A stretch of 64,000 bases of DNA from Vandiemenella viatica (GCA_031002005.1 JARYHS010008074.1:275033930-275097929), one strand, 5' to 3'; shown: positions 22,520 to 34,665, counted from the stretch's first letter. The notes: generated from the letters alone by a model not told the origin. Numbers and translations are program-made.

Positions 22520-22893
22520 CAGAGAAAGTACAGAGAAGAGCCGCTAGATTTGTGAATGCTTGCCACAGCCCTTACGAAAGCGTCGCAGAATTCACATATA
22601 AATTAAGCCGATTGTCTGATTTACAGATGGCGTAGGTTTTATTTGTAGCAAATAAGCGAATGTCCACTTTCATTTACGAGTGCGATGAAATACTTCGTCT
22701 ATCAACCTATTTGGGTCGCGTTGACAGGAGAGATAAGATTAGAGAAATAGGAACCGTACTGAAGCTTACATTAACTCGTTCTTCCCTTGTGCCATTCGGG
22801 ATTAAAATACACAGTAGAGAATAGTGTAGGTGGAAAGCACCCATTGCCATCCACAATTTTGTGAATTTGGGAGTATATATATATATGTATATG
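22520..22893 (+). mobile_element. LINE 3' end (TGTAGATG-tailed family), decayed
   Basis: Co-linear with the better copy at 62205-62585: GTACAGAGAAGAGCCGCT, then CTTACGAAAGCGTC, the GAAATACTTCGTCTATCAACC block, GAGAGATAAGATTAGAGAAATA and CCACAATTTTGTGAAT near the end. The terminal region has become a TA-rich microsatellite (22872-22893). It encodes remnants of the LINE C-terminus with stops. Confidence 0.8.
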
Positions 22894-23469
22894 TATACCC
22901 TACATGAACATAGGCCCTGTCAGCTGTGCACCTATGGGCGGAGCTCCAGCTAACGGTCTGGTCTCTTTAAATTATGTATGCGCCATACACGACGAGAAAT
23001 TACAGCGACATCCATAAGGGCGGTGTAACGGTGGCCATGTCAAGCACCCGTCGCTATTTGTGTCAATGTAATTACTGCTCTTAAGACTACGGCATGGAAT
23101 CTCTACAAGGTACAATACCCCTCTTATATAGTTCCATTGAGTATTTTACGCAGGTATAATTAAAGTACCTGGGAGATCGATCCTTGCTCGGCATCTTTCG
23201 ATTGCTGTTCAATATTCAAGATTTTTAGTAAAGTTTGATTAAACTTAAACGTTTTTCTTGAGGACTTCCTGGGAATATTTAAGGGCACAGTTCCTTGCGA
23301 AGAGAAACTTAAGTAACATCAGTATGCTTACTGGTATAGGAAACCTATGAGATGAGGTTAAAGTCATTTCCGAGATACTAAATCCAAGAACTTTTTTTGT
23401 GAAGTCGTGTTATAATCATAAAAACCAAAACGTTATCTACATATGAAATTTCGTCCAAGTCACTAGAGG

Positions 23470-23800
23470 CGTTTCCGAGATTGTATTGTTTACTACCTCA
23501 TAAATTGCTTTTAAATAAAAATGCAATTATGTTAAATAGAAATTTTAATGCTGATCAGGATTTAATTAATGGTGCAAGATTAGTGGTAATTCTCTTAGAC
23601 GAGTACATCATCAGCACTAAATTAATTCACTCCGATAAAAATATGCTCTTAACTCACACTAATCTTACACCACCGACCGTGCTTTTCCAAATGATAAGAA
23701 AACACTTTCCAATAGAAGTAACACTCGCCTGGAATATTAATAAAGCACAAGCTCAGACGCTTCAAAAGACAGGATTATATTCGTATGGTTACACGTAGGT
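23470..23800 (+). pseudogene. Helitron-type Pif1 helicase C-terminal fragment
   Basis: The 105-codon frame at 23481-23798 starts LLPHKLLLNKNAIM, has LINGARLVV and TLTPP-like spacing (TNLTPPTV), then FPIEVTLAWNINKAQAQTLQ. These follow the order of the C-terminal half of Pif1-like helicases as carried by Helitron transposons and related viruses: LPPH.L..K.G..IML, NGTRL, and the FPI...AMTINKSQGQT motif. The last motif is altered here (WNINKAQAQT for MTINKSQGQT). No Rep/HUH nuclease part or Helitron end is seen, so it is a short remnant. A cellular PIF1 pseudogene is an alternative. Confidence 0.65.
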
Positions 23801-24789
23801 GGCGATTTCACGAGTTTGTGGATTCATTAATATTTATTTTTGTGTTAAAGACACATACGGTCAAAAAGTCAACGATGATCACATTATAATTACTGATATT
23901 GTTTTCAAAGAAGCTTTGTGAAATTAAGAAGATTCAAAAAATAACTTCTCAAGTTTTTAAACGTTTTACAATTAAACGTGCAGTATTTAATGATAACGAC
24001 TTTTTACAGTAAAACTAATATTTATTACTACTACTCAAAATAAAATAACTTTCATTAATAAATACTTGCATTTACTTATTTCCCCCTAATTATCTTTCCA
24101 TTCGATGACTGATGAAGATACTACGCAAAATATTCGCATGGGTCAGTTGGTGTACATAAATTCTTCGTTTAAAGATATAAGAGTTCCTTGTTGAAACCAA
24201 AGAGAAACCTAATTTCTGTGGGCTTTCTGGTACCAGAAACTTCTACAAGGTGGCGTTACAGCCGATTCCGAGATGCCAAACACAAATTGGTTCTTTTTTT
24301 TGTGTTAATTAGCGTTTTTGCATGGAAGACACATACTTAGATAACCTTAAAAAGTAAAACGTTATCTAAATATGAAGTTTCATTCAAATCACTAGAGCCA
24401 TTTTCGAGATTTGCTCGTTTAAAGAAATAAGATTAAAACTCGCAGCCAAAAGAAAATACTGTTTCAAAATAATGATCAGACAGCAATTACCGAGCGGATA
24501 ATGAATTGAACGTGTTTATGGCAATTTTGCTAGAAACAATCCACTATTCCTGACCAGTAACAGATGAAAGTAAAAGTTCGAAGCAGCGGAAATTTTAATA
24601 TCACGAACGTTTACTTGCTATACAGGAAACAACCATGTTTCAAGACCAGTCGCTGCAATACAAGTAAACTTTCCTGGAGGTTTTCAATTCCTCAAAAAAC
24701 TCAATCGATTAGTAGTTTAATCGTCAGTATGTCACTTTATATTTTGAGAGATCCTTGTTGCAATAGACAGATTACTAGTTACGAGAAAG
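23801..24789. other. No gene recognised; repeat of a motif seen at 23420
   Basis: AT-rich. Positions 24355-24405 repeat the phrase AAAACGTTATCTA-ATATGAA also found at 23430-23455, followed in both by CAA-TCACTAGAG and CGAGATT. These may be parts of one degraded element that brackets the helicase fragment. Confidence 0.4.
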
Positions 24790-25145
24790 TAGGCCTACAG
24801 AGAACAGCAGTTTGTTTCGTGCATATTGCTATAGCACTTACGAAAACCTCAGACAGTGATACTGTGGTTGGCTGCGACTATCTGATAGACGGACGAACTA
24901 GTTTCCAATTAAATTAATTGGCCAACATGCGAGCATCCACTCTCGCTTATGATTGCGGAGAAATATTTCGCTCAGCGAAATTTTTGAGTCGCTGACGGCA
25001 AGGATGAAATCGAGGAAATCAGGTGGTGAACTGGCGCGTTCCCTCGTACCCTATTTATTGCCGGTCTTAGAGAAGATTAGGTTTGGTGTAAGGCATCCGA
25101 ACCACCCACAATTTTATGAATCGCAGGGAATGAATGTAGATGAAC
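24790..25145 (+). mobile_element. LINE 3' end, heavily decayed
   Basis: Same family as 22520 and 62205: CCTACAGAGAACAGCAGTTTG, a CTTACGAAAACC block, GCGAGCATCCACTCTCGCTTAT, AGAGAAGATTAG and the end CACAATTTTATGAATCGCAGGG followed by GAATGTAGATGAACG. Many substitutions; this is the most diverged of the three copies. Confidence 0.65.
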
Positions 25146-25499
25146 GTGGTTGATGATGTTTGTCGTTGGAGTGAATTAATGTGGTGGGTGCCGGATGCAG
25201 ACGGCAGGCTAGCTCACGAGTCAAGTGGCGGGCGGGTCAAGTGTCTTCCAGGCAACACTCACAGGAAAAACTAATTGCCGCAGGCGCCAATCCCCGCGCG
25301 TGGACTAGTCCACACCGCCTCAAACACCTTCAACTGTTATCGTTCTGTGAACGCTCTACAGCAACGTTTTTGCAGATATTCCTGTTACGTAATCTGTGAG
25401 ATAAGAAGACACGTTACAATTTATTACCGATTTGGCGATATGATTGAGTGGATTACAAAATCATTTTGCAGAGTTTAGGAACTGATGAAACCGAGCATG

Positions 25500-25735
25500 G
25501 TGGATGGATGTAATGCTCTGGCCTCGCATTCGGGACGACGTGGATTCGAATCCCCGATCGGCCATCCAATTTGGGTTTTTTGCATGGTTTCCCCAAATCA
25601 CTACAGGTGATTGCCAGGATGGCTCCTTCAAAAGGTCGTGGACAAATTCCTTCCTGTTCCTTTTCCCCGGTCCTTTCCTGCCTCTAATGACCTTGATGAT
25701 GACAAGGCGTAAAGCCATGAACAAAAAAAACAAGA
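25500..25735 (+). mobile_element. tRNA-derived SINE, full length
   Basis: Head near GAGCATGGTGGATGG, GCCTCGCATTCGGGACGACG, B box (ATTCGAATCCCC near 25543), all body blocks, 3' end GACAAGGCGTAAAGCC and an A-rich tail at 25719-25740. CTGATGAA occurs just before (25492-25499) and just after (25747-25754) and is a plausible target duplication. Confidence 0.88.
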
Positions 25736-25764
25736 AGAATAATGTGCTGATGAACAGACGGAAA

Positions 25765-26075
25765 GGGGGCGTCCGTTAATTGAGGTGTTCCCCCTCCCCC
25801 CCCCCCCCGCCGTGGTGAGATTTAGTGAGATCTGGTGGGACCTCTCCCCCTATGGTGTGATGAGATCTTAAGGGATCTCCCCTCCCCCCCCCCCATGTTG
25901 ACGACCTCTTTACCTCAAGGCCAGCTGAATCCCCTCTAACGTTCGAATCAACGTCGTTTGTAATTTTTTTTAAGCTCTACACTTCAAAGAATGAAAACGA
26001 GATTTGCCGCCTCCCCCTTTTTTGTGAGATTTCGTCGGATTCCTCTCCCCCCCCAAATTTATTATCAGAGGTTTA
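25765..26075 (+). mobile_element. C-rich DNA-transposon-like fragment
   Basis: Begins GGGGGCGTCCGTTAATTGAGG, resembling the GGGNNCGTCCATNAATTACG ends of a dispersed arthropod element as I recall it. It contains two repeats of a unit made of a long C run (25796-25808 and 25884-25894) plus GTGAGATTTAGTGAGATCT-like sequence, and a third degraded unit at ~26020-26060. No coding frame. The assignment is from memory and approximate. Confidence 0.35.
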
Positions 26076-27610
26076 GCGAGGGCTCTACGTGGACGAAATG
26101 TGATAACAATTTAAATGCCTTTGTAGTGACGCCGTGTGATACTGCATCCTGGGACGAACAGCAGTCCCACGTTCGGATCTCAGGTCCGACTTCCCGACTG
26201 TCCTTATCCCGGTTTTTTCGTAATCGCGTGGGTGAATGCTGGGGCCAGTTCAGGGACACAAATGAACACTTATAGAACAATATTCACGGACAGATGGCTA
26301 CATCCCCCATTAGTTAAGTAGCCGGAGCAGACAAAGGGTTGACAACACCGACGTTTATACATCAGCATAACACAGTACAAGACACTTTACAACGCCAGCC
26401 ATTTTAATATGGCTTAAAAAAAATCACTTTTTGTTGTCATGTCAACTCCATGTTACTCCATGCCACTTATTTGGTAGAGTGGTTAATTTACCGATACAGC
26501 CAATAACATTTTGGTTTTTCTTCGTTAGTTGAAACTATGCATAATTAATGAGGACGCGGTTTTCTCACACTGGTACTATTCTGTTTGCTATCCTTCCTCA
26601 ATAAAAAATCAAACCAAAATACGCTAGAATAGAATTGGTGGTGATATTGGATCTGAATATAATTTGCTACAGCTGTGATTAGAATGTGAATTTTAGTGCA
26701 TTGTTATAAAGCCAAAGCAAAGTATATGAACGTTGTATAACTGAAGGAATCGTGTTCGCAGTCGCTTAATATGGCCGTGCAGAGATCTGAGCCAGAATCC
26801 TCACTGCTTGGCTCAGTGAATGCAGCTACTAGTTTAATTTACCTTCAAGTCGGCGAATTCGAAAACCGAAGGCGATCAAACATTCAGAAGCTTTAATACA
26901 CATTTCCGTATTGCATTATTTGATAAGCTGAGAAGCAGCTTGCTTGTGCAATCCTTCTGGGAGTTTTTTTTACGTAGACTCTTTTCAAGTTCTCGTTTGA
27001 GTTACAGCAGCACAAATTTGACGTAGAGCGACTGAAAAATTAATCCGTTAGCCGCGAGGTAATGCCTTTCGAAGGCAGAACTTGCTGAAGGTTAAGCAGA
27101 CTGGCTGGCGGACAAAGGGCACGTGGCCGGGTCGTGGGCAGAGTAATTTAACAGGGCTCAGTCCTCGGCGCGCCGCCCTGACCTTGCGACCTTTGCTGGG
27201 GACAGCTGGGCAGGTGGAGGCGTGGTGATACGTCACAACCAACAGTGCCGTCTCGGCGCTTCTGATAATGTAACCAACGAGACACGGTTAGGAAGCTAAA
27301 CCTTGCTGTCTGTTACAGACCTTCAGTTCGTAAACGATATACATTTCCGATTATAAACTTGCATAATTTTATACTCAAAACCAAATATCCCATTTAAAAT
27401 TTTGTAACATTAGCCTATATTCTAAGTGACTAACGTAGAAATAATGGGCGTGGAAAAGTATTTTTCCTTCTCCAGCATGTGAGGTATCAATCTATGTTTA
27501 AAGCTCGTCAAGTAGAGGAAAAAGATATTTTTTAATTGTAGAATAAAGACTTCAGCGTAAGTTAAAATAATAAATTTTGGACGAGTTTTGTTCCCGAGTC
27601 TGCCTCAAAA
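26076..27610. other. No gene recognised; possible SINE scrap at 26165-26260
   Basis: CACGTTCGGATCTCAGG and the following GTAATCGCGTGGGTGAATGC resemble a degraded SINE head and body. 27050-27260 is G+C-rich with no recognised content. Otherwise AT-rich. Confidence 0.35.
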
Positions 27611-27842
27611 ATGTCAGATGGGTAAGCGGTGAAATTCTGGCCTCGCATTCGGGAGGACACGGGTTCGAATATCCGTCCGGCTATCCAGATTTGGGTTTTC
27701 ATAGTTTACCTACATCAGTCGAGGCGAATGCCGGGATGGTTCCTTCAAAAGACCGTCGCCAGATTACTACTTGTTCTTATTCCCGGTCCTTTCTCGACTC
27801 TAATAACCTTGACGTTGACAAGACGTAAAGCCAGAAACAAAA
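27611..27842 (+). mobile_element. tRNA-derived SINE, near full length
   Basis: AGATGGGTAAGCGG at the A-box position, GGCCTCGCATTCGGGAGG, B box region GGTTCGAATATCC (27663-27675) with one changed base, body blocks in order, 3' end GACAAGACGTAAAGCC and a short A-rich tail. Upstream TCAAAAATG shows no matching sequence downstream, so no target duplication is visible. Confidence 0.88.
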
Positions 27843-29879
27843 CGTTACATGAAAATTACAACTTTTCTCCCAATATCGTCCGAATCTTATATTTAAAGGG
27901 CAAACATGCCTGCCAAAATACATCTAACATATTTGTTAAATTGTGAGCAAAATTTGTAGGTTACATTCTGCTATATTAGTATGATTGTATTTAAAATTAT
28001 CTAAATTCAGAGTGCAATACATTGTAATCTGTACTTATAAAACGCAAGTTTTGGTCATGTCACGCCATCAAGTCACACTAAGACGTCTCGCTTTTTGCCT
28101 TTTTGCACAATAAACAATGAATGGAGATGTTCGAAATTATACGCTTTATTTAATAACAGTTCTGCTTAGCTATGCATCCGCAAATACATTAATCGTCAGA
28201 ACACTCAAAAAAAAAAAAAAAAATAAAAAAAAAAAAATACGTATTCAGTTGAAATCGACATATTGATTATTAGTTGCTTTTTCTGAATATTCGTTCGATG
28301 TAGGTTTTTCTTATACCCTCTGGACAGCGACACCGTTCTTACAGTAAGTTAACAAATATATACATTGTCATTTTCAAGATAATGAACGTTATTTGATGAA
28401 AATTGTACTTAGTCAGCGAAGAAACAAATTGCTAAAATACTGCATTCGACGCGTCATTTTTGACGGGCTTAAAAGATTTTTATATTCAATGTAACTGTTA
28501 TAATATACTGGAAGGAATGATTGGCCGAAACACTGAAGTAAAGATCTACTGCGTTTAAATTAGTATGTTAATGATTAGTTGCTTCTATTACTGATGCCAC
28601 TATATCAGACACATGTAAATATTTTCAGTAGGTCAAATTTAGAACGCAATACAATCAATGTATTAGTATGCCGGTAATAGCATTTATGAAGTTAGAACAG
28701 CAATATTAGAAGAAGTTTTGGTTATGCAGTTAGGACCAGAAAACTGACACATTTTTTTACAGACTAATTCTCGATGAATTTAGTTTTACAAATAATTTAA
28801 GCTGCTTTCATAAGATCCAAGTTACTGAAGTTTCGGCATTTTTATACGGATGGAAGTAGCTCCGAATTTATCGTGCTGAATGAGATCTGGACTAGGAATA
28901 AAAGTAATATCACGCGCTATAGCATAAGGTGCTGGGATTCCTAATTTATTTTTAATTTTATTGGTTACCTAATTCTGACATCATTCATTCAGTAGAATCG
29001 GTGTGTAAACTACAACCGACATATGAACAAACTACAAAATAAGGTTATGAGCATTGCATAACAACAACTTTATTTTTTTGGGCAACCGCAGAGAAATGAA
29101 CTGTCAGAACAGTCTGTTAAACCTGTCATTTTTGACGGGCTCTGTGGCTATAATGGACGTGCTTAGCATCAGCAGCGCACGTGGCGTTGGAGAGGAGTCC
29201 GCTGCTTAACCTGGAAATCAGGTGGCGATTGATTTTTGTGCCAAGCGACTTCCGTCTGAGTTACCACATGCTGGATATGTGCTAACCTCATTAGAAAACT
29301 GAACCCTAAATGCCCAAGGTTTGAGTCGCACTGGTCCGGTTTTTTATTTTCAAATTCAGATGCTGCGGACATCGAGCAGACTTTTCTCCTTAGGTAACCC
29401 GTCCCGTGTTGGAAAAATGAGGGAGTTATGAAATTGAAATTACTCATCATCCATCAGGAATCTCTAAATTTCAGTAACTGCGCCTGGTGGTCGACATGGC
29501 TTTAACTGGTTTCGAAAAACCGAGTGGAATATGTTTTCGCTTTCAGACTCTTGGACAGCAGCTTAGGATAGCTAGTGGTAAAAAAAAATCTATTCACCAT
29601 AATGTGTACCTGAGATTAAATTTCAAACTACCCAATTTTGCGTATGGAGTGAGTGCAGATATCAGGGATGGCTGTTGTGCTGACATGTCGAGCGTTAAGC
29701 TTGTGCCCACCTTGGTACTTTACGCAAGATCAGAGATGAAGTACTGGCACCGTATCTCACACATCCTTGCAAATTTAATATTTAGTCTTCTGCTCACAAA
29801 AAATAGACGCAACCGGGTAAAAGATCGCGTGCCCCCCTCCCTCCCCAGCTTCAGTGTTGAACCTGAAGGGTAACACTGT
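27843..29879. other. No gene recognised; A-rich tract
   Basis: A-rich tract at 28207-28238. Tracts around 29100-29460 contain short frames on the minus strand (29169-29450) with no recognisable domain. Confidence 0.5.
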
Positions 29880-30960
29880 CGGTGAACCGCCATTGTCCTA
29901 GAACGTTACCTATGCGCGAATAAAATAACAACGTTCCTACAGAATCTTGAAATACTTGCAATGAAATCCCAGAAGTCACGGTATACCTCATAGTATCGTG
30001 AGGGAAGATCTATTAACCAGCGAAGTGCAGCAACCGACTCAACTAGTCGTCGGGCGCCCCCTGATGAAATATTCAGCCCTGCTTCCTCTACAGCCGAAAG
30101 TGTGGCCGGTGCAGGACGCTGTGCACGAACTGACCTCTCCATCTTGTTCCAGCTGTGTTCAATTAGATTCATGTGGTGGTTTAGGTGACCAAATCATTCT
30201 ATGCAGGTATCTAGATTGTTCCTCAAACCAATCGTGGTCGATGTGATTCATTGCCGTCTTGGAAAAATCCATAGTTGTTTCGGAACATTTCAATGGCAGC
30301 AAATGGACTGCGAATAACTAAACATTACCATTTCGAGTCAATGGTTTGACAAGAGGTACCGGTGTGTGTCACGTAAACACAACCCAATCTAGGATCGATC
30401 AACCACCCGCTGTCACAGTGTCTTCCTAACAACCTGAGTCCGTGGCCTGGCGCCAGCTCTTACCTGGCTTCGTGAATTATCCAACCACTGTTTCCCAGTC
30501 AACTGACATGCTCACGGGAGAGGCGCTGCAGCCGATGGCGTTTTATAGTCGAGGCATTCGCGTCGGTATTGTGCTGTCATATCAAATCAACGCCAAATCT
30601 CACTGCACTGCCCGCACGTCTGTCGTACGTCCTGCACAGAGTGTGGCTGTTCTTTGAGGTAATATTGCTTGTCTGTAGTATACTTAATCGGCCACTGGCG
30701 GGGGGTAATGCCGGAACTTGTACATTCACGGCACACTCTTGACGCTGTAGATCGATGACTGTTGAATTCACGAACAATTTTGAATGCCCCCTGCGTCTAG
30801 CGCTGACTACCGTCCCGCGTCCTGTCTGTTAATTCTACTAGTGCGGCCATAATAGCGTCAGAAAATATTCCACATGTCTCACGAGATTACAAATGATAGC
30901 CCCGACACTCCACCACACATTTATACGATACTTCCATGGGCGACCTCCATCTTGCATCTT
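29880..30960 (-). mobile_element. Decayed Tc1-like DNA transposon, minus strand
   Basis: A minus-strand transposase starts at the ATG at 30850-30848 (MAALVELTDRTRDG, one stop soon after) and continues FKIVREFNSHRSTASRVCRE, a helix-turn-helix match to arthropod Tc1 elements. Further pieces keep the family's order: GFFQDGNESHR (second catalytic Asp region, ~30270-30250), HDWFEEQS..LHRMIW (~30235-30195), then MNLIEHSWNK and RSVRAQRPAPA (30172 down to ~30085), and WLNIS. Frames change several times and the first catalytic region is not readable. The order and composition make a DD34E Tc1-like origin clear. No terminal repeats could be matched, so the ends are approximate. Confidence 0.75.
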
Positions 30961-33483
30961 CCTTCTCCATGGCGTATGCTACTTGAGTGTGTTTTTGGTC
31001 CTATGGGAAGTGAAAATACTTGAATGGAACTCCAATTTTTTCAGAGTAAATCTTCCTGCAGTAGATATAGGCAATAAGCTACCATTTTAAAAAATCATTT
31101 TATCATTGAACTTCAATATGAATCTTTAGGCCAAAAACTTAACTGCTATTCGTCAGAAACCACGAGGTAATGTCATGAATAATTTGAAATGAATTAATCC
31201 CGGTAACTTACCAAACACCCTCACTGCAACGCAGCAGAAATTCGCTTTGCAACTTGGCTGAGAAATTTGATTGTCTGGGTGGTGTGTGCCCGTAATGAGG
31301 TTCGTGTACTGCGCCTGATGGAGCGCAAATTAAACCCACGCCAAGGCTGCCGCCTGGCTTAATACCCACGCGCTGAGCTACTCTTTTCGTTGGAATGTTA
31401 AAAAGAAGCATCTCTGCAGGGGGAATGGGATTTATGTAAGTAGTAAAATCTTTTAAACACAGTATTTCGTCTATCGAGTCGGCTTCTCTTTCAAACCGCA
31501 GTAATCGCGCTTGCCGTTTTGTTGTTAGTCACAGGTGTACTGCCCCTCCACAGAGCTACCGCGTCCAAGCAGCTGTAATTCTAGGTTTGCTCTATCCAGC
31601 ACCAAACTGACTTCAATCAACCGACCGATTTTGTTCCTGTGTTGTGACTCGCATTCTTTGAAACCATACAATTTTTCGAGACTCCTTTTGTTTACACCAG
31701 TCGCACCGCAAGTCCTACAGCATACGTGATGCAGTGTTACTTCATACATATTAACTCGTGTGATTGAGGACCAAATGCTTTCAACGCATAGTGTTTCAAC
31801 AGTTAAACGTGCAAGATGCGATTCAAGACGAAAAAGTTTGTTTGTGAAGAGAAGTTATTAAATTATATCACGGAAATTGCTCCAGTTTTCAATATTATAG
31901 TTTCAAATAATCGCAAGAAAAAAGTCATTTCAACTTTGTTTTTTAAAATTCGGTAAATCCTGTGACTGTGGCACAGTGCTTATATTCTGTGATTACGTTT
32001 TGCGTATCTCCCTAGTTTGTGTCCGTTTCCCTAAATTTCCAGCTGTTCGTCTGTCAGAAACAGGTTTCCATTTACGGTACTTAGTGTGAAGAGTCTTAGA
32101 AAAAAAGGTATCTTAAGAGTTCTCATTCAGACGCAAGGTCGATTATTTTACTATAAAAGATTTATTCGAAAGGTCAGCATGAGCTGAACAAGTGGTCACC
32201 CAAAGCTGTTTTGACGAAGGCAAGAGAAGTGAATTGCAATGTTGCCTTCGATAACAATTCATCGAACCCGAAGTGTTATCTCATATTACCGTTAATCACT
32301 GTTGGTGTGTAGTCTTTCGTGGCAGTCGCTTCATGCTTCTGAATACAGAAAATTGAGTGTAAAGCGGATCATTCACCAATTTAATCGTTACACCAATAAA
32401 GTTATTTGACGAAACGCGCAGAAAAATTGGTGAGGCAGAGGAACAATAAATAAGGTTCACTCCATGACCACAATAAGGCTGTTTATTATTTTTAAGCACT
32501 GGTGTTTAATGTCCTAGGTAACGAAATTAAGGACGATCTGAGCCGGGGCAGGGGAGTAAAAGTTACTACGCCTAATGTCTGTTGTCATTCTCCTTGTAAA
32601 ATGTGAGTTTTCGAGGAGGAAATTCCAGACAGTCCTACCATTCATTACATCGTCCCATAAAACTGGTGCAAACAATTAGTCGTGCCTTTTCGTTGAGGTA
32701 AGCTTTTAGTTTTTCTCACTTCAGAGACGGTACTACTGCACATTAGGAGACATCTGTGTGGTGTTGCAGCACACTGTTTTATTTATGATGAAGGAAGTAG
32801 CACTGTCACCTTGAGACGTGACTACCGCAGAGACAGGGCGGACAGCAGCGTATTGTATGTGAACATCAAAATTGTACTTTACTTTACAGAAACATTCCTG
32901 AGGGTAACCAAGATTATACCGTGATTCAAAAAGTAATCACTGCAGCTAGCTATCATTACCTGAAGTAAATGCATCTGATTAAATGTTGTCACAATCTCTT
33001 TGCTGTAGTGAAATGTACACACGAAGCGAGACTATTGTACAAGACCGTATGCTCCTAAATGCTTTTCGGCTTATCACCGTCGTTGTATAACGCCTTTAAC
33101 TAATGTTTCTAACTAACCTTGCACAGTGATTCTATGGCAAATCGTTATAATTGCAGGTACGCCGTGGGTTGACCCGAGCTGACTGTGTAATGGAGGGGCG
33201 GTAGTCAGTGGGCTCTGATTGTTGCTGCAGCGTGTTAAACGGCAGTGTGTGGACTACACAAAGAAAACGGGTGTTTTTCCTTAGTATCTCCATGACGACG
33301 CGCCTTTTCTTTCGCTGCTTCTGCAAATTAGTTGCACCACAACCCAACCAATACGCGTAGCCTACTAACTCTTCACGAATCACTCGTTAACGAGGTGGTA
33401 AGTTACCATAAATGAAACAACAAACTTATCACAGAGATTAATCATACCAGCGTTCAGTAATGTATGTTTAGTGATTCATAAGT
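30961..33483. other. No gene recognised; tRNA-like scrap at 31330-31390
   Basis: On the minus strand, AGTAGCTCAGCGCGTGGG (31382-31365) resembles a tRNA A box, but no B box follows at the right distance. 33150-33380 has exon-like edges without a recognisable protein. The rest is AT-rich. Confidence 0.4.
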
Positions 33484-33705
33484 GTTTTTTTTTTATGGAT
33501 TTAGGCCTCATCGAAGTCGAGGTCTTAGAAACGGGAAAGAACAGGAGACAAGGAACGGAAGGAATTCGACCACGACTTTTTGAAGGAAACATCCCCGCAA
33601 TCACCTGGAATAATTTGGGGAAACCATGGAAAACCCATCTGGATGTTCGCGTCCTCCCGAATGCGAAGCCAGAGCGTAACCACTCAACCCCCACGCTCGG
33701 TACAT
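33484..33705 (-). mobile_element. tRNA-derived SINE, minus strand
   Basis: A T-rich tract (33486-33494) marks the A tail of the minus strand, followed by the complement of GAGG-CGTAAAGCC. Then come GGAAGGAATTCGACCACG, GAAGGAAACATCCC, and ATTTGGGGAAACCATGGAAA. The B box is deleted or lost between ATCTGGATG and CGTCCTCCCGAATGCGAAGCC; the head follows to CCACGCTCGGT. Confidence 0.85.
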
Positions 33706-34034
33706 AATTTTCGCAGTGTGCACAAAAGAACGGAACAGAAAGCTGTATCAAATTACAACGTACCATATCCATCATCAGATCTGATAAAATAAAGATTGTC
33801 CTAAAACTTAATAAACAACAGTACCTTGTGTTTAGATGATGTAACACTTTGTATAGGTATGCCGTGTTGGTAATCGATTAGACCTTCATTCTGGATTATA
33901 AAAAAGGGAGTTATGCAACATGAATAGTCTGTATCTGATCGGAGGATCCATCGATCAGTATCGTTCATACAGTGCTCGCTGCGAGTCATATCTTCACCTG
34001 GTCTAGTATTTGCGGAATCGCAGGTTCTTGATCG

Positions 34035-34190
34035 CAACTCGCGCCAAGATTTCGGCTTTCAATGGGTTTCCCGAAATAATTCAAGAAAGTGCCGTTTATC
34101 GTTCGTTCGTAAATGGAATTGATGTGTTTTCCTTCTTGTTGCTTGGCCGGCATCCTATTTCAGCTCTAATTACCTCGTCTACAACAATCC
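34035..34190 (+). mobile_element. SINE fragment, diverged
   Basis: TTTCGGCTTTCAATGGGTTTCCCGAAATAATTCAAG matches the central block of the SINE. A later TTTCCTTCTTGTTGCTTGGCC and TTTCAGCTCTAATTACCTCGTC match the pyrimidine-rich block and the end. The head lacks a clear B box. Confidence 0.5.
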
Positions 34191-34487
34191 ATGTAGCTTG
34201 CATAAAAAAATGTCATAATGTATTGTTTGTAGTAGTTTTTTCATGTATTTACTTAGCGGCTATATAGAATTCCAAAATTTCCTTAAACACAACCGTCGCG
34301 GAAAAAAATACTTTTATCCATATCGTGTGACTCGGTACAACTAAAAAATATCTTCCTCGTCGTACACATCAAAAGCGACACGCTGTCCAATCTCGATGTT
34401 TGGACACTGTGTGAAGTGGACCTCTTGACTCGTCAGTCAGTGTTTCTCTGAATAGTTATTTCTCCACTCTAAACACACATCTAGGAA

Positions 34488-34665
34488 CGGGCGTTCGGGA
34501 GGACACTGCACTGGTTCAAATCATGATCCAGCTATCCACATTTTTCGATTTTCCATGGTTTCCCGAAATCTCACTTGGCGAATTCATGGTTCCTTCAAGA
34601 GACCATTGCGGAAATTTTTTCCTTTTTCTCTCCTAGCTCTGACTGCGGCTTCAATGAGCAGTAAA
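34488..34665 (+). mobile_element. tRNA-derived SINE, diverged
   Basis: GCGTTCGGGAGGACACTG, a degraded B box (GGTTCAAATCATG), then TTTTCGATTTTCCATGGTTTCC, CGAAATCTCACTTGGCGAATTC and GGTTCCTTCAAGAGACCAT in order, ending in the pyrimidine-rich block and TCAATGAGC. No clear tail. Confidence 0.75.

Noticed and set aside
23470..23800. Viral insertion from a large DNA virus with a Pif1 helicase
   Set aside because: No other viral gene nearby; the motif order fits Helitron remnants equally well and those are far more common in insects.
29487..29873. 128-codon host protein, plus strand
   Set aside because: No domain, no composition bias typical of coding, and no splice context; likely chance.
31330..31390. 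tRNA gene on the minus strand
   Set aside because: Good A-box-like start but no B box or acceptor stem at the right place.
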